A stretch of DNA of 64,000 nucleotides from Atopsyche davidsoni. Lineage: Eukaryota; Arthropoda; Insecta; Trichoptera; Hydrobiosidae. Below are positions 29,301-41,600 of this stretch, one piece after another. The stretch is taken from positions 8,889,001 to 8,953,000 of the forward strand of contig JAILWY010000010.1 in the NCBI GenBank assembly GCA_022113835.1, given 5' to 3'. The notes under the pieces are model-generated. The model had not been told where the DNA came from. It searched no databases and was given only the letters and a program-made list of their open reading frames with translations. The number at the start of each line of letters is the position of its first letter. The first letter of the stretch is position 1. Position numbers and translations under genes: made by a program.

Positions 29301-29717
29301 CGGTCTCATTTACTAACATTCTCCATCTATTAACTATTTTCGTGTTAATAAAGTATCTGAATATCTTTTTTATATCGTTTTAAGATAATAGTCTCTTTGG
29401 TACGATTAAATCTATAGCCCTCGTTACACAAAATGATCTTAAATCAATGCAAACTTCCCAATCTTACATATAAAATTAGTGCATAATCGCAAAGTATAAA
29501 TAATACTATGCTATTTTTAAATATCATGGTTTTATGGATTTGAACCAATAGATTTCTAAAAATGTAATATATCCATTCGACCCATACAAAACTGATATAT
29601 GTAATTTATTAGATCAGATCGCATAGTGTTACTGTTTTATCGATTTTAAATACTTTTTAAATATTCATTATTATTTTTCTTATGTAAAATTATTTTAACA
29701 AATTATTTAAGAACAAT
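26301..29717. other. AT-rich intergenic stretch
   Basis: Contains a small TA-rich microsatellite at 27285-27335 and a GC-richer patch at 26965-27065 ('gccggattctgtgaacgta' and following). A 37-codon plus-strand frame runs through the patch without splice support. Nothing else can be supported. Confidence 0.45.
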
Positions 29718-30091
29718 TTACCTTTTGATAATCAATTTCCCAAAACATCCAACAGCTAAAAAAAAATAGTAAGCCGCATTTTTTTTTATACTTCTATAGT
29801 ACGATATACAGCAGTATGAGTGTTTTTGCACAACCGCCTTCTCTTTTGTCCGTCTGAATTTTACCCTCACCTGTCCGCAGTCACCTGGAATGCTTGAAGT
29901 TATAATAATACAGATCATGTCGCATACCACTTTATTACGGAATGTTCACGCTTATTACATATTTATAAAATATGAGTTAGAAATAATATTGAAATTAATC
30001 CTAGACGACTTTTAAATTTAAAAAAATCATGATTTGTATTATATCCTCAGTTATGAGTATTTTGATGTGTATTGTTTAATTTTTCGGATAA

Positions 30092-30332
30092 ATTAACTTT
30101 CGCAGATCAAAACACACAAAGTATTTCCCGTATGTAATTAAATTTCACTTTGAGCTAGCTTCTAGGGCGGAATCCTGCATAAGAGAGATTTCACACAACG
30201 GCTGCACGGGGGAGAAGTCCCGGACGCCAAGCAAGCGCACAGCCTGCCCTTGCGAAGCCTTTATCCACGTGAACTGTAGACAGGGAAGCGCGGCTGCTTT
30301 CACCACCGACGTGCAAATTTATACGCTCTAAA
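30092..30332 (+). other. GC-rich island with an open frame lacking a start codon
   Basis: A 170-bp GC-rich block (30160-30330). On the plus strand an 80-codon stop-free frame ends at TAA 30330-30332 and includes CIREISHNGCTGEKSRTPSK and six Cys codons. There is no ATG. A second plus frame is open for about 37 codons from the AG at 30167. Competing open frames in GC-rich DNA make coding weakly supported; a regulatory element or degraded repeat is as likely. Confidence 0.2.
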
Positions 30333-31806
30333 TAATTTTATACTCCCATTGAAAATTCTAAATATTTTAACAAAGCATTTTATATTGAATATTCTTTGTT
30401 TTTATATTTCAACCCGACAAAATACAAAGTAAAAACAGTTTCAGAACAATATCACGAAAATTGATATTTTTTATCTAATTCAACGTTGTTGTATATATAT
30501 TTTAAAATTTTTTTGTATATATAATTTATTGTTCGTTATATTTTGATTTATTATGTTTTAAAAGTTTTTTAAATGTCTCAAGATCAATCTTATTTAATGT
30601 CTTTGGTAAACATAATCGGATTTATTTTATTCGAATAAGTTTATCTCTAAAACAGTATTATTTATTAAGCCCAATTAGTAACTACTTGGTAAACAAATGA
30701 GTTTAAGACTTAAAGTTTTTATTTCGGTCATTTATATTTAAGTCGATTAAAATAAATTGTATTATAATATTCCAAAAAGTATCATAGTATGATATTTATA
30801 ACATATTAAACTCACTCTGGCTCCTAAATAATTAGTTATGAAATGAAATAAATTATAATAATTTTGATTCAATATATTGTACCTAAAGCGCTTTAAGAGC
30901 ATAAGGGATCCTATTAAGAACGCAATACAATAGTTTTATGCAACTCGTTATCTTTGAACAGCTGCTACTCGCCATTAACAATATATGTTAACAACGCGCA
31001 ACGTGAGTCTATTTTAACCCACGGCAAGTTAGAAAATCGCAGACATAATTTTTTGCAGCATTTTAAGGTCAATTATGGACATGTGACCGGACCCGGGGCC
31101 AGGAATTGCGTAATACAGATAAAAAATACACCACTTTCAATTCTGAGAGAGAAAGGATTTAGAAACACACCTAATTACAAAGATCTTTCATACGTGAATT
31201 TGATAATGTTCGTATTGAAAAAAATGCAATTATGAAATAAGTTTATGTATCTTAACGTAGGTATATATTTTTTATGCCTTATAAAATATAATAAGACTTA
31301 ATTTAGAGCATAATTGGTGTCCTTTTTATTTCATAAGTTTGAATAAAAATAAGTGCTTTTCAATTAACAATATCTCTATAATATTGCAAATTTGAGATTT
31401 ATATTTTCACACACTATGTTGAGAAATAAGAACGCTATTTACGTGAAACTGATGTTACAATTACATTTAAATATAATTACGACATAAAATGAAGGAATTT
31501 GTGTGTTTTCAGATCACATTAAGTGTACGTGAATTTAGCAATACGTTGAACGCTTACTCAATACTTAATAAATCCGCACTTTTTGAATTATACACGTATT
31601 ATAATATACACCAATGTTTTTTAGGCAAGCTATACTCATAAAAAAAGAACAATATTATAACGACAATATTGTCTGTTGCTTATTATGTATTATTATTTAA
31701 GAAACGTTTTGACCAATTAGCAAGAACTTGTTTGTTTATTTAAGATTTATAGGAACGATAGAAAAATAGAAAAAATAATTTTATAAAATTGGTTAATATT
31801 GTAACA
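30333..31806. other. AT-rich intergenic stretch
   Basis: Contains one 93-codon ATG frame on the plus strand (30954-31235, with the segment NYGHVTGPGARNCVIQIKN) whose middle is somewhat GC-richer. I recognise no family and see no promoter or splice context, so I do not call it a gene. Confidence 0.4.
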
Positions 31807-32420
31807 CTAAAAATGTAGCCCGTCACAGAATGACGCGCATTCGATGAACGATGCAATAGTGTTTGAACATAATAAAATGAATAATGCTTTAATTTTGTAC
31901 CATCAGTTGGATGAAGGTGCGAAGTTCTGTGATACACTTGGCCTTGAACTTTGAAGCAGAGTGGCCCACTGTTAATTTAGCTCCCATTGATGCAAAAGAT
32001 AAACTGTTGTTGTATGATCTTATTTTTCTCTTGAAATTTCAATTATAAATATCCTTTAAATATCTGATGCAATTTCGATAAAAAAAAAATAGGAATGGCA
32101 CTTGTGTCAAACTGACATAAACTGGAAATTTCTTAGAAGCATCAAAATTTGTTTTTTTTGTAAAAGTTCTAAATTTGAAATTCTCTCGGAGATGAACAGA
32201 ATCATATAATTCATGCATATTGAAACTCGCTAAAGCATATTTTATAGTTTATGAATAAAAATATTATCCTATCGTCTTGAAATTCGGCACATAGCTGCGG
32301 AAAAATTTATTAAACTTACGTGCAAAAAGTCAGCGTTGTATCTTTTAAGATATTCTATAGAGAACTAAAAAACGAAACATACACACACATCTACCCACAC
32401 AATGACTATTATTCAGTAGA
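31807..32420 (-). mobile_element. Helitron-family element, copy 3, internally deleted
   Basis: About 0.6 kb on the minus strand. The 3' hairpin is intact, and the 3' CTAG has mutated to CTAA on the plus strand (31807-31810). The 5' end is near 32420 ('attcagtaga'). Compared with copy 2, about 400 bp are missing where 'ctttaaatat' joins 'ctgatgcaatttcgat' near 32063, removing most of the N-terminal coding relic. No coding capacity remains. Confidence 0.82.
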
Positions 32421-32861
32421 CACCCAGTGATTTTGTTTCAAAATAAAATTAACGGTGCTAAGAATTTTTTTTTTTTTTTTAAATTAACTATTTTATATAA
32501 TTTTTTTCAAACAAAAATACCTTTTGACAAAAAAAATATTCTTGTTGAATATATGTCATTTTAATTTATTAAATAAAATAACATCAAGTTGTTGTAACGT
32601 AGAGTTTGGATCTGCGTTTATGCGGGCCACTGTTAAATTATTTTTATTTAAAAATATACACATTTTCAACATATCGTATAACTTTATCTTCTCCGGAATA
32701 GAATTATTGTAATTAGCGGACGGATGTTGCGGGATCTTGGAAGTACTAAAGTAATCGCATGGGTTAAACTGAGGTCGTGTTGATATAATCTTTAAAAGGT
32801 TATTTAGACTTTCAATTTTAATAATGATAATCTAAGTACTTGTGATTAAAAATATTTATAA
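32421..32861. other. Spacer between two head-to-head Helitrons
   Basis: 441 bp of AT-rich DNA separating the facing 5' ends of copies 3 and 4. It has a poly-T tract near 32467-32480 and one short frame (32524-32712) without support. Confidence 0.6.
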
Positions 32862-33844
32862 TCTACTATAATAATATCCATTGTGTGAGTGTATGTTTCA
32901 TTTTTTGGTTCTCTATAGAATATCTTAAAAGATACAACGCTGATTTTTTGCACATAAGTTTAGTAAGTTTTTCCGCAGTTATGTGCCAAATTTCAAGACG
33001 ATAAAAAAATATTTTCATTCATAAACTAATTTAATAAAACTAATGCTTTAGCGAGTTTCAATATGTACGAATAATATGATTCTGTTGTTTACCGCGAGAA
33101 TTTCAAATTTAGAACTTTTACAAAAAAAACAAATTTTGATGTTTCTTAGAAATTTCCAGTTTATTTCAGCTTGACAGTGCCATCTTTATTTTTTCATCAA
33201 AATTGCGTTAGAAATTATTAATCACATCATAAATAACACCGTCTACACACAGAAAACGTAGTTCAAAAAGAATTCCACAATTGAACGTGATAATGACTGC
33301 ATCAAATAAAGAACAGTGCAGTGAAAAGTGACAGAAATGTCAAGCAATGAATTGGAAGGAAAACGTGAGCAGCGTCTTCTTCAAATTCGAGTACGTGCAT
33401 CGACCTCAAGACAAAAAGAAACTGATGCACAGCGAACGCTGCGTTTGTCTTCGATGAGAGTGTGTGCATCGATAACGAGACAAAAAGAACAATTGCGGAT
33501 TAATGAATGTGACCTGTCGATTCTGTAATGCTTTACATTTTTAAGCAGAAAAACCACCAGAATTAAGTGAAACTACCAGCAAGGCCTATTTCCCCAGTAT
33601 ATTTTAAGGATATTTAAAATGGAAATTTCAAGAGAAAAATTAGATCATACAATAACAGTATATCTTTTGCATCAATGGGCGTTAAATTAACAGGTCCAGT
33701 GGCAAAATCAGTGGGCCACTCTGCTTCAAAGTTCAAGGCCAAGTATATCACAGAACTTCGCACCTTCATCCAACTGATATTCAGCCAAACGCAATTGCAT
33801 CGTTCATTGAATGCGCGTCATTCTGTGACGGGCTACATTTCTAG
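32862..33844 (+). mobile_element. Helitron-family element, copy 4
   Basis: About 1.0 kb with clean ends: A|TCTACTATAATAATATCC at 32862 and CTAG|T ending at 33844. The 3' hairpin is GCGCGTCA-TTCTG-TGACGGGC (7 of 8 stem positions pair). The interior keeps pieces of the N-terminal replicase relic (ASTSRQKETDAQRTLRLS near 33400) broken by frameshifts and a deletion. Sequence near 33770 ('ccaactgatattcagcc') shows a 3' junction different from copies 2 and 3. Confidence 0.87.
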
Positions 33845-36800
33845 TTTTAAATTAAAAACATGTATTCACAAAAGAAGTTTAGAAATTGTATATAGTAAGT
33901 GAGACAATCAAAGGAATATAAATATTTGTTTGTAATACAGTCAAAGTATTAAAACAAGTTGAATTTATGACATATAAATTATTCTCCTTCAACAACTGAG
34001 CTTACTTTTGGCGATTATTTAACTTAAATAAAAAATACTTATATTTATCACATAATTTGTATTAAATTATACAACGAATTTAATTTAGTTTTTAAGTTGA
34101 AACTGAGGAAATTACTTTTAAATGTAATATTTCCGTTTACAAAATTGCCAGTTTTTACAATTTTCTTTATTCGTCGGATAAATTAGATAACAATGAAATT
34201 ATATATCAGACGTCCACGTCCCAGCTTAGGTAATCTGAATGAGGTCGTTATTAATATCAATATATTTAGACTCAGAATATCCAAAAAATATAATTATTTC
34301 GAAATAACTACCAAAAACTTATTTATTTATCAAATGCTCCCCATATTACTTTACTAACTACAAAACCCCGGCTTAAATCTGGTTAAAACTAATTGGGTTG
34401 ATATTATGAATCATCTCTTGTCGCAGAGCAAAGGGTAACTCATTGGTAAAAAACCTTGACTATCGCAGATTTTCCGATATTTCCTTGCTAGAGCAAGATA
34501 ATTGCCAGAGACGCAATAAACTGTATGTTTTTATAACTCATTAAGATTACATTGAATATTGTTACTCAACAATTTGAAAAATTATATTCTTTGTTTTTGA
34601 TAAAAAAATATATATTCTAACCTTATTCAGTCATTTAAATTTTTATAATTTTCACTTTGGATTCGACAAAACAATGAAACCCGATCAGTTTAAAACATAA
34701 AAAGGAAAACTAGTTTGACCTAGTTACAGGTTTAATCAGAATGTTTTTCTACATCTAGAAATATATATTTTATCCTATCGCATCCACCTTCAGACGTTAT
34801 TTCTTTTGTTTTATGGAAAATATTAATTAAGCCGGAAATTGTAAAGAGCGATTTTTGAGTTTGTAATTTAACAGTGATACTCGTTTAACTTAACGAAGAC
34901 CTCAAAGACCTTACGTGGCTTCGTGAGGAAAATGACCTCTTTCAGTAAATAATAAAATCAGTAGTCTCTGAGAACATATTTGACTTGTCATTCATTTATA
35001 TAATGCATGAATACAAATTAATTATCTTTCCAACTGTATTTTATTTATTACTTATTTAACTGCCTGTGAATGGTGCACATTGAATACTTACATGCATTAA
35101 TGTATTATGGGTGTTTTACAACTAATTAAATATGAATAACATATATCTCACCCGTTTTATAGTACATAAAATCTTACAATTTTTTAGTGTTTAGTTGTTT
35201 TTAAATTAGTTCACAGAATATTTACTTAAATTCTGAAATATTTTTTATTTCAAAAACTTCTACTGCATTATGTAATTATGTAAATTCTTAAATCTAGATA
35301 TTTTGTACTTGCGTTAAGTCCGAACTGGAGAGTTACGCTAAGACCTTGCCATGTTACTAATCTATTTGTTAAAAGGCAATTTTCACTTCAATTTTAAATG
35401 AACGTCGTTTAACTATTTATATTTAATAACAACTAAAACAACTCTCCTATTTATTAACGGACTCAAGTATTTTTTTAAGAAACTTTTCAGAATTAAAATA
35501 TATGGATACCTGCGATATCTCGATAGCTTAATACACTCTAGGTGTAGATGCTTTTGAATGTTAACAATAATGAAAATAATAAAAGATCGAGTCGAACTAC
35601 TGCAAATGTAGATTTGTTTGTGCTATAGATCTCCAATCGTGAAAAGATTTGACAATAACTTTTTTTTTCTAAATGAGCTTTAATAGACTCCAACGACCTG
35701 GTTTGCTGAAATAAATGTTTCCGCGGTCACAATAGACGCACTATTCGACACATCTTTACTAACAATTGTGTGGTTTAAAATTTTTAAGCCATTGACCACA
35801 CATGGACGTGGAAGTCTTAGTGTCATATATATATACTCTTTTTTTGTACTAAATTGTACATTCAAATCTCCGATGAAAATCAAATATATAAATATAATTT
35901 TTGTGGTTCCATAATATTCCCCTGAAGTTTATACACAAAGACTTGGCAAATTTTTATGCTTATGAAATAGTTTTTTTTAAATACTGGGTTTATTGAAGAG
36001 GTAAGAATTCAGAGTCTAATCCTATGATTAGATATGATTTCTTCTGCTTTAAAGCAGACAAGTTAAACAATGTTATTGTTGAAACATTTGATAAATACTT
36101 CAATCGCAGAGTGAAAATATTTCAACAAAAGCTAGTTTTCATTAATAACAAATTGGCTGTTCAAAAAATATAGTTCAATATATGTTTTGATAAAATCAAA
36201 ATTGATCATCATCATCATTCACATTCAATTCGAATTTCCAACAATAAATCTTGTTACTCATGATTAGCATAGAACAAAATAACAGGGTGGGTGAGATATC
36301 AATGCTTAACTATACTTATACTAATACTAAACTGATTCTTATCTCTTGAAATATGCAATTGTTATTGTCGATTTCTGATACTGCGCATTTATTGATTATG
36401 CTCTTTTTTAAAAAGATATAACGATACTGAAAAATTACCCACTGTTAATATTTAGTGACATGATTTTGCTTGTATCATTGTACGTCTTTTCACGCCTTGC
36501 ATCATTGTACAATTTAGCATTATCGGTACTTTTAACAAAGTTTTTCTCCCAATTCATGGTCGCTTATTTACGATCCTTGTAAGTTTTTTAGGCCATATGT
36601 ACAAATCGCAGCAAAAATATCAATTAATTTGGATAACACGTGTCATGCGTCTAGTTATAATTACCCGGTATTAAACTTAATTGGTTACTTAAAACGTCTT
36701 TAAATAAATGATCTTTCAGCTTAACAAAATAGCATTTGTAATTAAACATATTAAAAATAATGAGTTTTTATTAATCATGAGTGATTAATTATTTTATTTA

Positions 36801-38369
36801 GTATTTATTTTTTTAATATATACTTAGTAAACTAATATTTTTTTTATATTCATATTTTTTATATAAATATTTAATACTATATTAATATTTAATAAGCGTA
36901 TTTATGTCCCGTTAAAAATAAAGTTTATTGTTATAATTTGTGCCCTTACAAAAATAAAATTTGTAAAGTTAAATATAAAAACAAGATGACTTATCAAAAT
37001 ATTTAAAAAATCTGTCATTACATTTGCCAACTGACCCGAGATATCATTCATTAAATCAATTTGTCTTTTTAAAAGAAACCAGTCAGAGATAACCGCGAGG
37101 CTAACAAATAGATCATTGAGTAAGTTTTTCTGATAAACCACGATCCTTAAAATTAAGAATACAAAATGAGGTAAGATATGGATGAAGCTAATTCATTTGC
37201 AAAGCAGTTCTTGAATAACTATATAAATACTATCAACGATTGTTAATTTTAGAGTAAAAGTATTAATTTGACTTGAGTTTACACAATTCATTATGCATTT
37301 TATTCCATTATTACAGAAAATCTATTATAAAATGAATACATTAAATTTCGAGATTTTTACTATTTATTACCGAAAGTGTGCTTTACTGAACGATTGTAAA
37401 ATAAAATATTAAAGAATGGCGATATATTCGATTATGTCATAAATTATTATTATTGTGGAATTAACTTATATGGAATTAACTTAACAATGTTATCGAGTAT
37501 ATTAGAAAAATAATATTCTTATTATGTATGTACTTATTCTTATACCTACGGCCAATTAGCTAAGTGCATGAGGAAGTGTCGTACGCAGGTGTGTGAGAAG
37601 AGAATAGTAAAGCAGTAGCAACCCAATGATTAACCGCCTTAACAAATTTTAATTAATAACCCGTAATGTTGATTCTAATTCAATGACAAGGACTAAAGCA
37701 TACTTTATTAGAAGTAAAAGATAATTAATAGCATTGAACATGAATTTATACAGATAATATATGAATTTGTACCGATATATATTTTTATATAAAAAATTCA
37801 ATCTAACGTTTATTTTTGTTGAACAGTAAAAAAGAGTACATTTATAATAATGAAATATTTATGACTTTATGATTAAGCAAAATACTATTTAAAATTTTTT
37901 GGTGAGTTTTGACATAGAGAAACTAATAAATAAATAGGTTATTAATAATAGTTATTTATTAATAAAAGTGAATGAGGTATAACTTCGAGACAACGATTAA
38001 TTTTATAACTATTTTTTTTTTGTGTTTTCACAAATTAGATTTTCTAAATTATATTATTATATAATTATTTCTGAGACCTATGATTACATTTTATGCCTTA
38101 AATATGCTAAAAATACTAATTTTACTATTGAGATTATAAAATATTTATCGATTAATTTAAAAAAAGTTCAGTTAAAATATTTTAACTATTATTGAAAAGT
38201 ATAGTTCGCCAGCCTGACATTCGCGGAATCATCAGATTTGCGCGTTACAACTTTTTTCTGAAACTCCAACGTCATTAAATAAAAATAAAATTATGCATTT
38301 TACACATGTCATTATAATATTAATTTTATGCACGTTGCTTCGGCTCGATCAAATGTAGCGCTAACACTT
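33845..38369. other. AT-rich intergenic stretch
   Basis: No supportable gene. Short frames (35680-35883 minus, 36902-37141 minus) lack motifs. No repeat boundary recognised. Confidence 0.5.
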
Positions 38370-38690
38370 TGGGAAGCACTTTGGTAGAGCAACACCTGCA
38401 GACATTGTGGGTCGTTTTATTTGTTTAGTTTTGTTTATTTACTTTCCGGCCGCGTCTGTCATTACGGGAGATATCAGCGCGCAGGTAATTAATGCCGGTT
38501 GCAGTTTTAATTAGAGCTGGCGAAGCATTCTTGGGTAATAAGGCGGATCCGCACCAAGGCCTCCGAGGCGGCGCGGAGTACGCACTGGGCGTCCCCGCGC
38601 GGCGCCCGGAACAATGGGCGGGCCCTGATTGAGGCGACGGCTGATGCCGCATGACTGCGTGTGCTGTTCTGATGCCGAACCAAGAACGAG
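38370..38690. promoter_or_regulatory. CpG-rich island, candidate regulatory element
   Basis: The sharpest GC-rich block in the window, dense in CpG ('ggcggcgcggagtacgc', 'ccccgcgcggcgcccgg'), in DNA that is otherwise well over two-thirds A+T. Its left half contains homeodomain-type TAATTA cores ('ggtaattaatgcc' at about 38484 and 'tttaattagag' at about 38508). All three minus-strand frames are open for 60 codons or more, the expected consequence of composition, so I do not call a protein. A promoter, enhancer or unmethylated CpG island is the simplest reading, by inference only. Confidence 0.3.
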
Positions 38691-41600
38691 TTCCATTTTT
38701 TGTGTGATCTATATTTTTTTAAAAGTAATTCTTGTTTATTTTTTTCACACAACTGGATAATCGCATCGTGTCTTGACATAATAAAAAACTGAAATAAATA
38801 CATCATTTCCGTATATTTTCAAGAATACTTTTTTATATCAATGTTTTTTTTATTGGAAATTGTTTTACTATGATTTTTTTATTTTTATATATATTGAAGC
38901 ATATGAAAATAGTAAAATTAATGCCTTTGCGTTGGATTAAATTAAATTAAAATTAATTAATTAAAAAATATAAGAAGTGCCAAATTTATTTTGTCATTTT
39001 TTATGTAAAATGTTTGAAATCTGGTTGTAAAGAAATTATTGATTTTAATCAAGCTCATGTCATGCAAATCATATTGAAAGATTAAATGTATTTTCAAACG
39101 CAAAAAATTTCCATGTCCCGCCTCAACTTCACCCTTTCTATTTCATTTTTTTTTCTGAATGCTTTTAAACATTGGTCGGGGGGGAGTATATATGGATAAT
39201 TCAAACCCTTGGCGCAATTAAACATCCAAATATTTTCAACAGTATATTAAATTTATCATAAAAACAATTATAGAAGATAACGAAAAATAAAGGTTCGTAA
39301 GATAATTTTGAATTCAAGAAGTTTTGTAGCAATTAAACATGATAATATTAAATGACAATGTTTTGGAATAAAAATAAATGATACAGTTTTAAATGTTTTA
39401 TTGCAAATAATTGACATACATGCACACTTTTATAAGCATATTTCCTTGGTCATGAAATAAATATGAAATCTCTTTAATAAATATGTCAAAAAACATGGTA
39501 GTTTAAAACATATTGATTTAGTACATATATTATTATTTCATATAAATTTTCGAATCGTCAATGTATTGTTTACGTGCGAGAGCTATAATGAATTACACTG
39601 TTAATTAACGTATTATTTTTAGTAACAGGACATTAAAATATCGCAAAACCCCAGTTTATCTTACTTATAAAGTGTCTCATAAATTATTTTTCAACTATTT
39701 TGATTATAAAAAATACTTAGATAATAAATAAATATTTTTTCGAGCTACTTTAAAGAATAATTCAATAAAAAATTACTTACTTTGTGGGTGTTATGATATG
39801 TTTTAGTTTTTTTTAATGTAATATCGTAACATATTACATTAAAAAACCGAATAACAGCGAATGCCATAACCTGTTACAAAGCCGCTACTTTTTTGTCAGA
39901 ATTCTCGCCTTTTCAATACGCATTTTTCTTTTCAGACATTGAAAACAGTGTTTAAATGTGGTCCTTTAGTCAAGAATAAAAATAAATATTGAAAATGGGA
40001 TAATTATAATATACGCTCAAGTGTCTTGATAAGGACAGTAAGTTTGGATTATTTTATATTTTTCTGCGTCGTCCCAATGCAATTTATTATTTTAAAATTA
40101 CACTAACTAGTTTTTTATCAAAACAGAAGAATTTTTTATCTTGCAAAAAATGTATTCGTGAACTTCCTTCATACTTCCTGAAAAAGCATAAGATGCTAAA
40201 GGATTTGGTAACAATGTACTCTTCCACATCAAAAAGCTTACTTTGCCTAGGAAGCTACGGCACGCTACTGCTTTATATTCGAATATTCAGGACTTCCTTA
40301 TTATGAATATGTCATGTGCACTGGAAAATCAGATGACGCTAGCCAGAACGTTGGTTGAGTAGGCATTCAATGATTGATTAATGCGACCAGTTATTGTAAT
40401 GTGCGGATATACTCGACCAATTCATTAAACTACATATAAATACCGCTGTGTTTCCGCACTAACTTTTGAGAAAACTTGTTTATTTTAATTAAAAATAATA
40501 AAGCGTAGATGTTGTGAGGGTTTTCCCGCAGTCAGAATTGTAAATTCATCATTTTTAAAACCTACATGTACTGGAAATCATAAAGTGTATTATATAAAAT
40601 GTAACTTTCAATTATTTTTTTTATGATTGTACAATTTTAGAGCCAAACACTGACTATAATATTATAGGTTTTTAAAAATTTCTTATCATTATTTTACTAC
40701 ACAATGTGTATAGAATTATTCAAATCCGGTTGTTTTTCTATAAAGATATCGTTAATACTATTTTTTTTATCTTAACAACGGATTAGATAATAGATTAAAG
40801 TGTGAATAAATATGTCATATAAAATTAATTCTACGACGTTTGTTTCAAAAGCGTAATTTTTTATAACTTTAAGTCAAAAGTAACTGTATTCTATATGTTG
40901 ATAAATTTGTTGTTAAAATTGTTGATAAAGTTGTTAAATAAAATGTATGAAGGATATTTGATATTAAGATAATATTTATATATATTATTTTAGTTTTATA
41001 AACTTGTTATATTTTATTACTGAAATATGTATTTCCATACATATTAGAGTGCGTATTTATTCTATGAGTTTATAAATTAGTGCTGAAATTTTCCTTCCTC
41101 CACTGAAATTTAGGGTCTAAATTGAAATGGCCGGACTCAAACGCGTGACAGAGAACAGAGTCGTTTCCCATTGTCGTCCCACCGGGAGGAATGATGGATA
41201 TAGAGGCAAACGTCACCTCTACCAGCATAGCCACTCACTGGGGGTAAATAACAACCGTGGGCGGGTAACATCGGCTGACCAGACGCAGGGTCAGGCCGGT
41301 CGATGCGGGGAAATATAATTTAATTAAAAAATCCAAAAGACAATTTATCGGTTGTGATATTAAATTTTGAATGATTTAAAAATAATTTTTTGGTATAAAA
41401 ATCGAAATAATTTTATGGTTTATTTTGATGTTTACGCTATTTTGGTGTAGGTTTTAAAAAAAGCACTATTTCACAACTGTTTTTTTCAATACAATTTTAA
41501 GTCAAATTTAACAGTTTTTTTTTTAATTTCTCAATATTTTAACAATTATTTAACTATACAATTTATTAAAAGCAACTAGCTGCAAATCAAATGCACTTCT

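Noticed and set aside
31807..33844. CRISPR-like or phage-like arrangement from repeated similar blocks
   Set aside because: The repeated blocks are Helitron copies with defined ends, not regularly spaced short repeats.
38425..38806. Three overlapping minus-strand frames of 61-99 codons
   Set aside because: All three frames are open in a CpG island, so openness carries no information.
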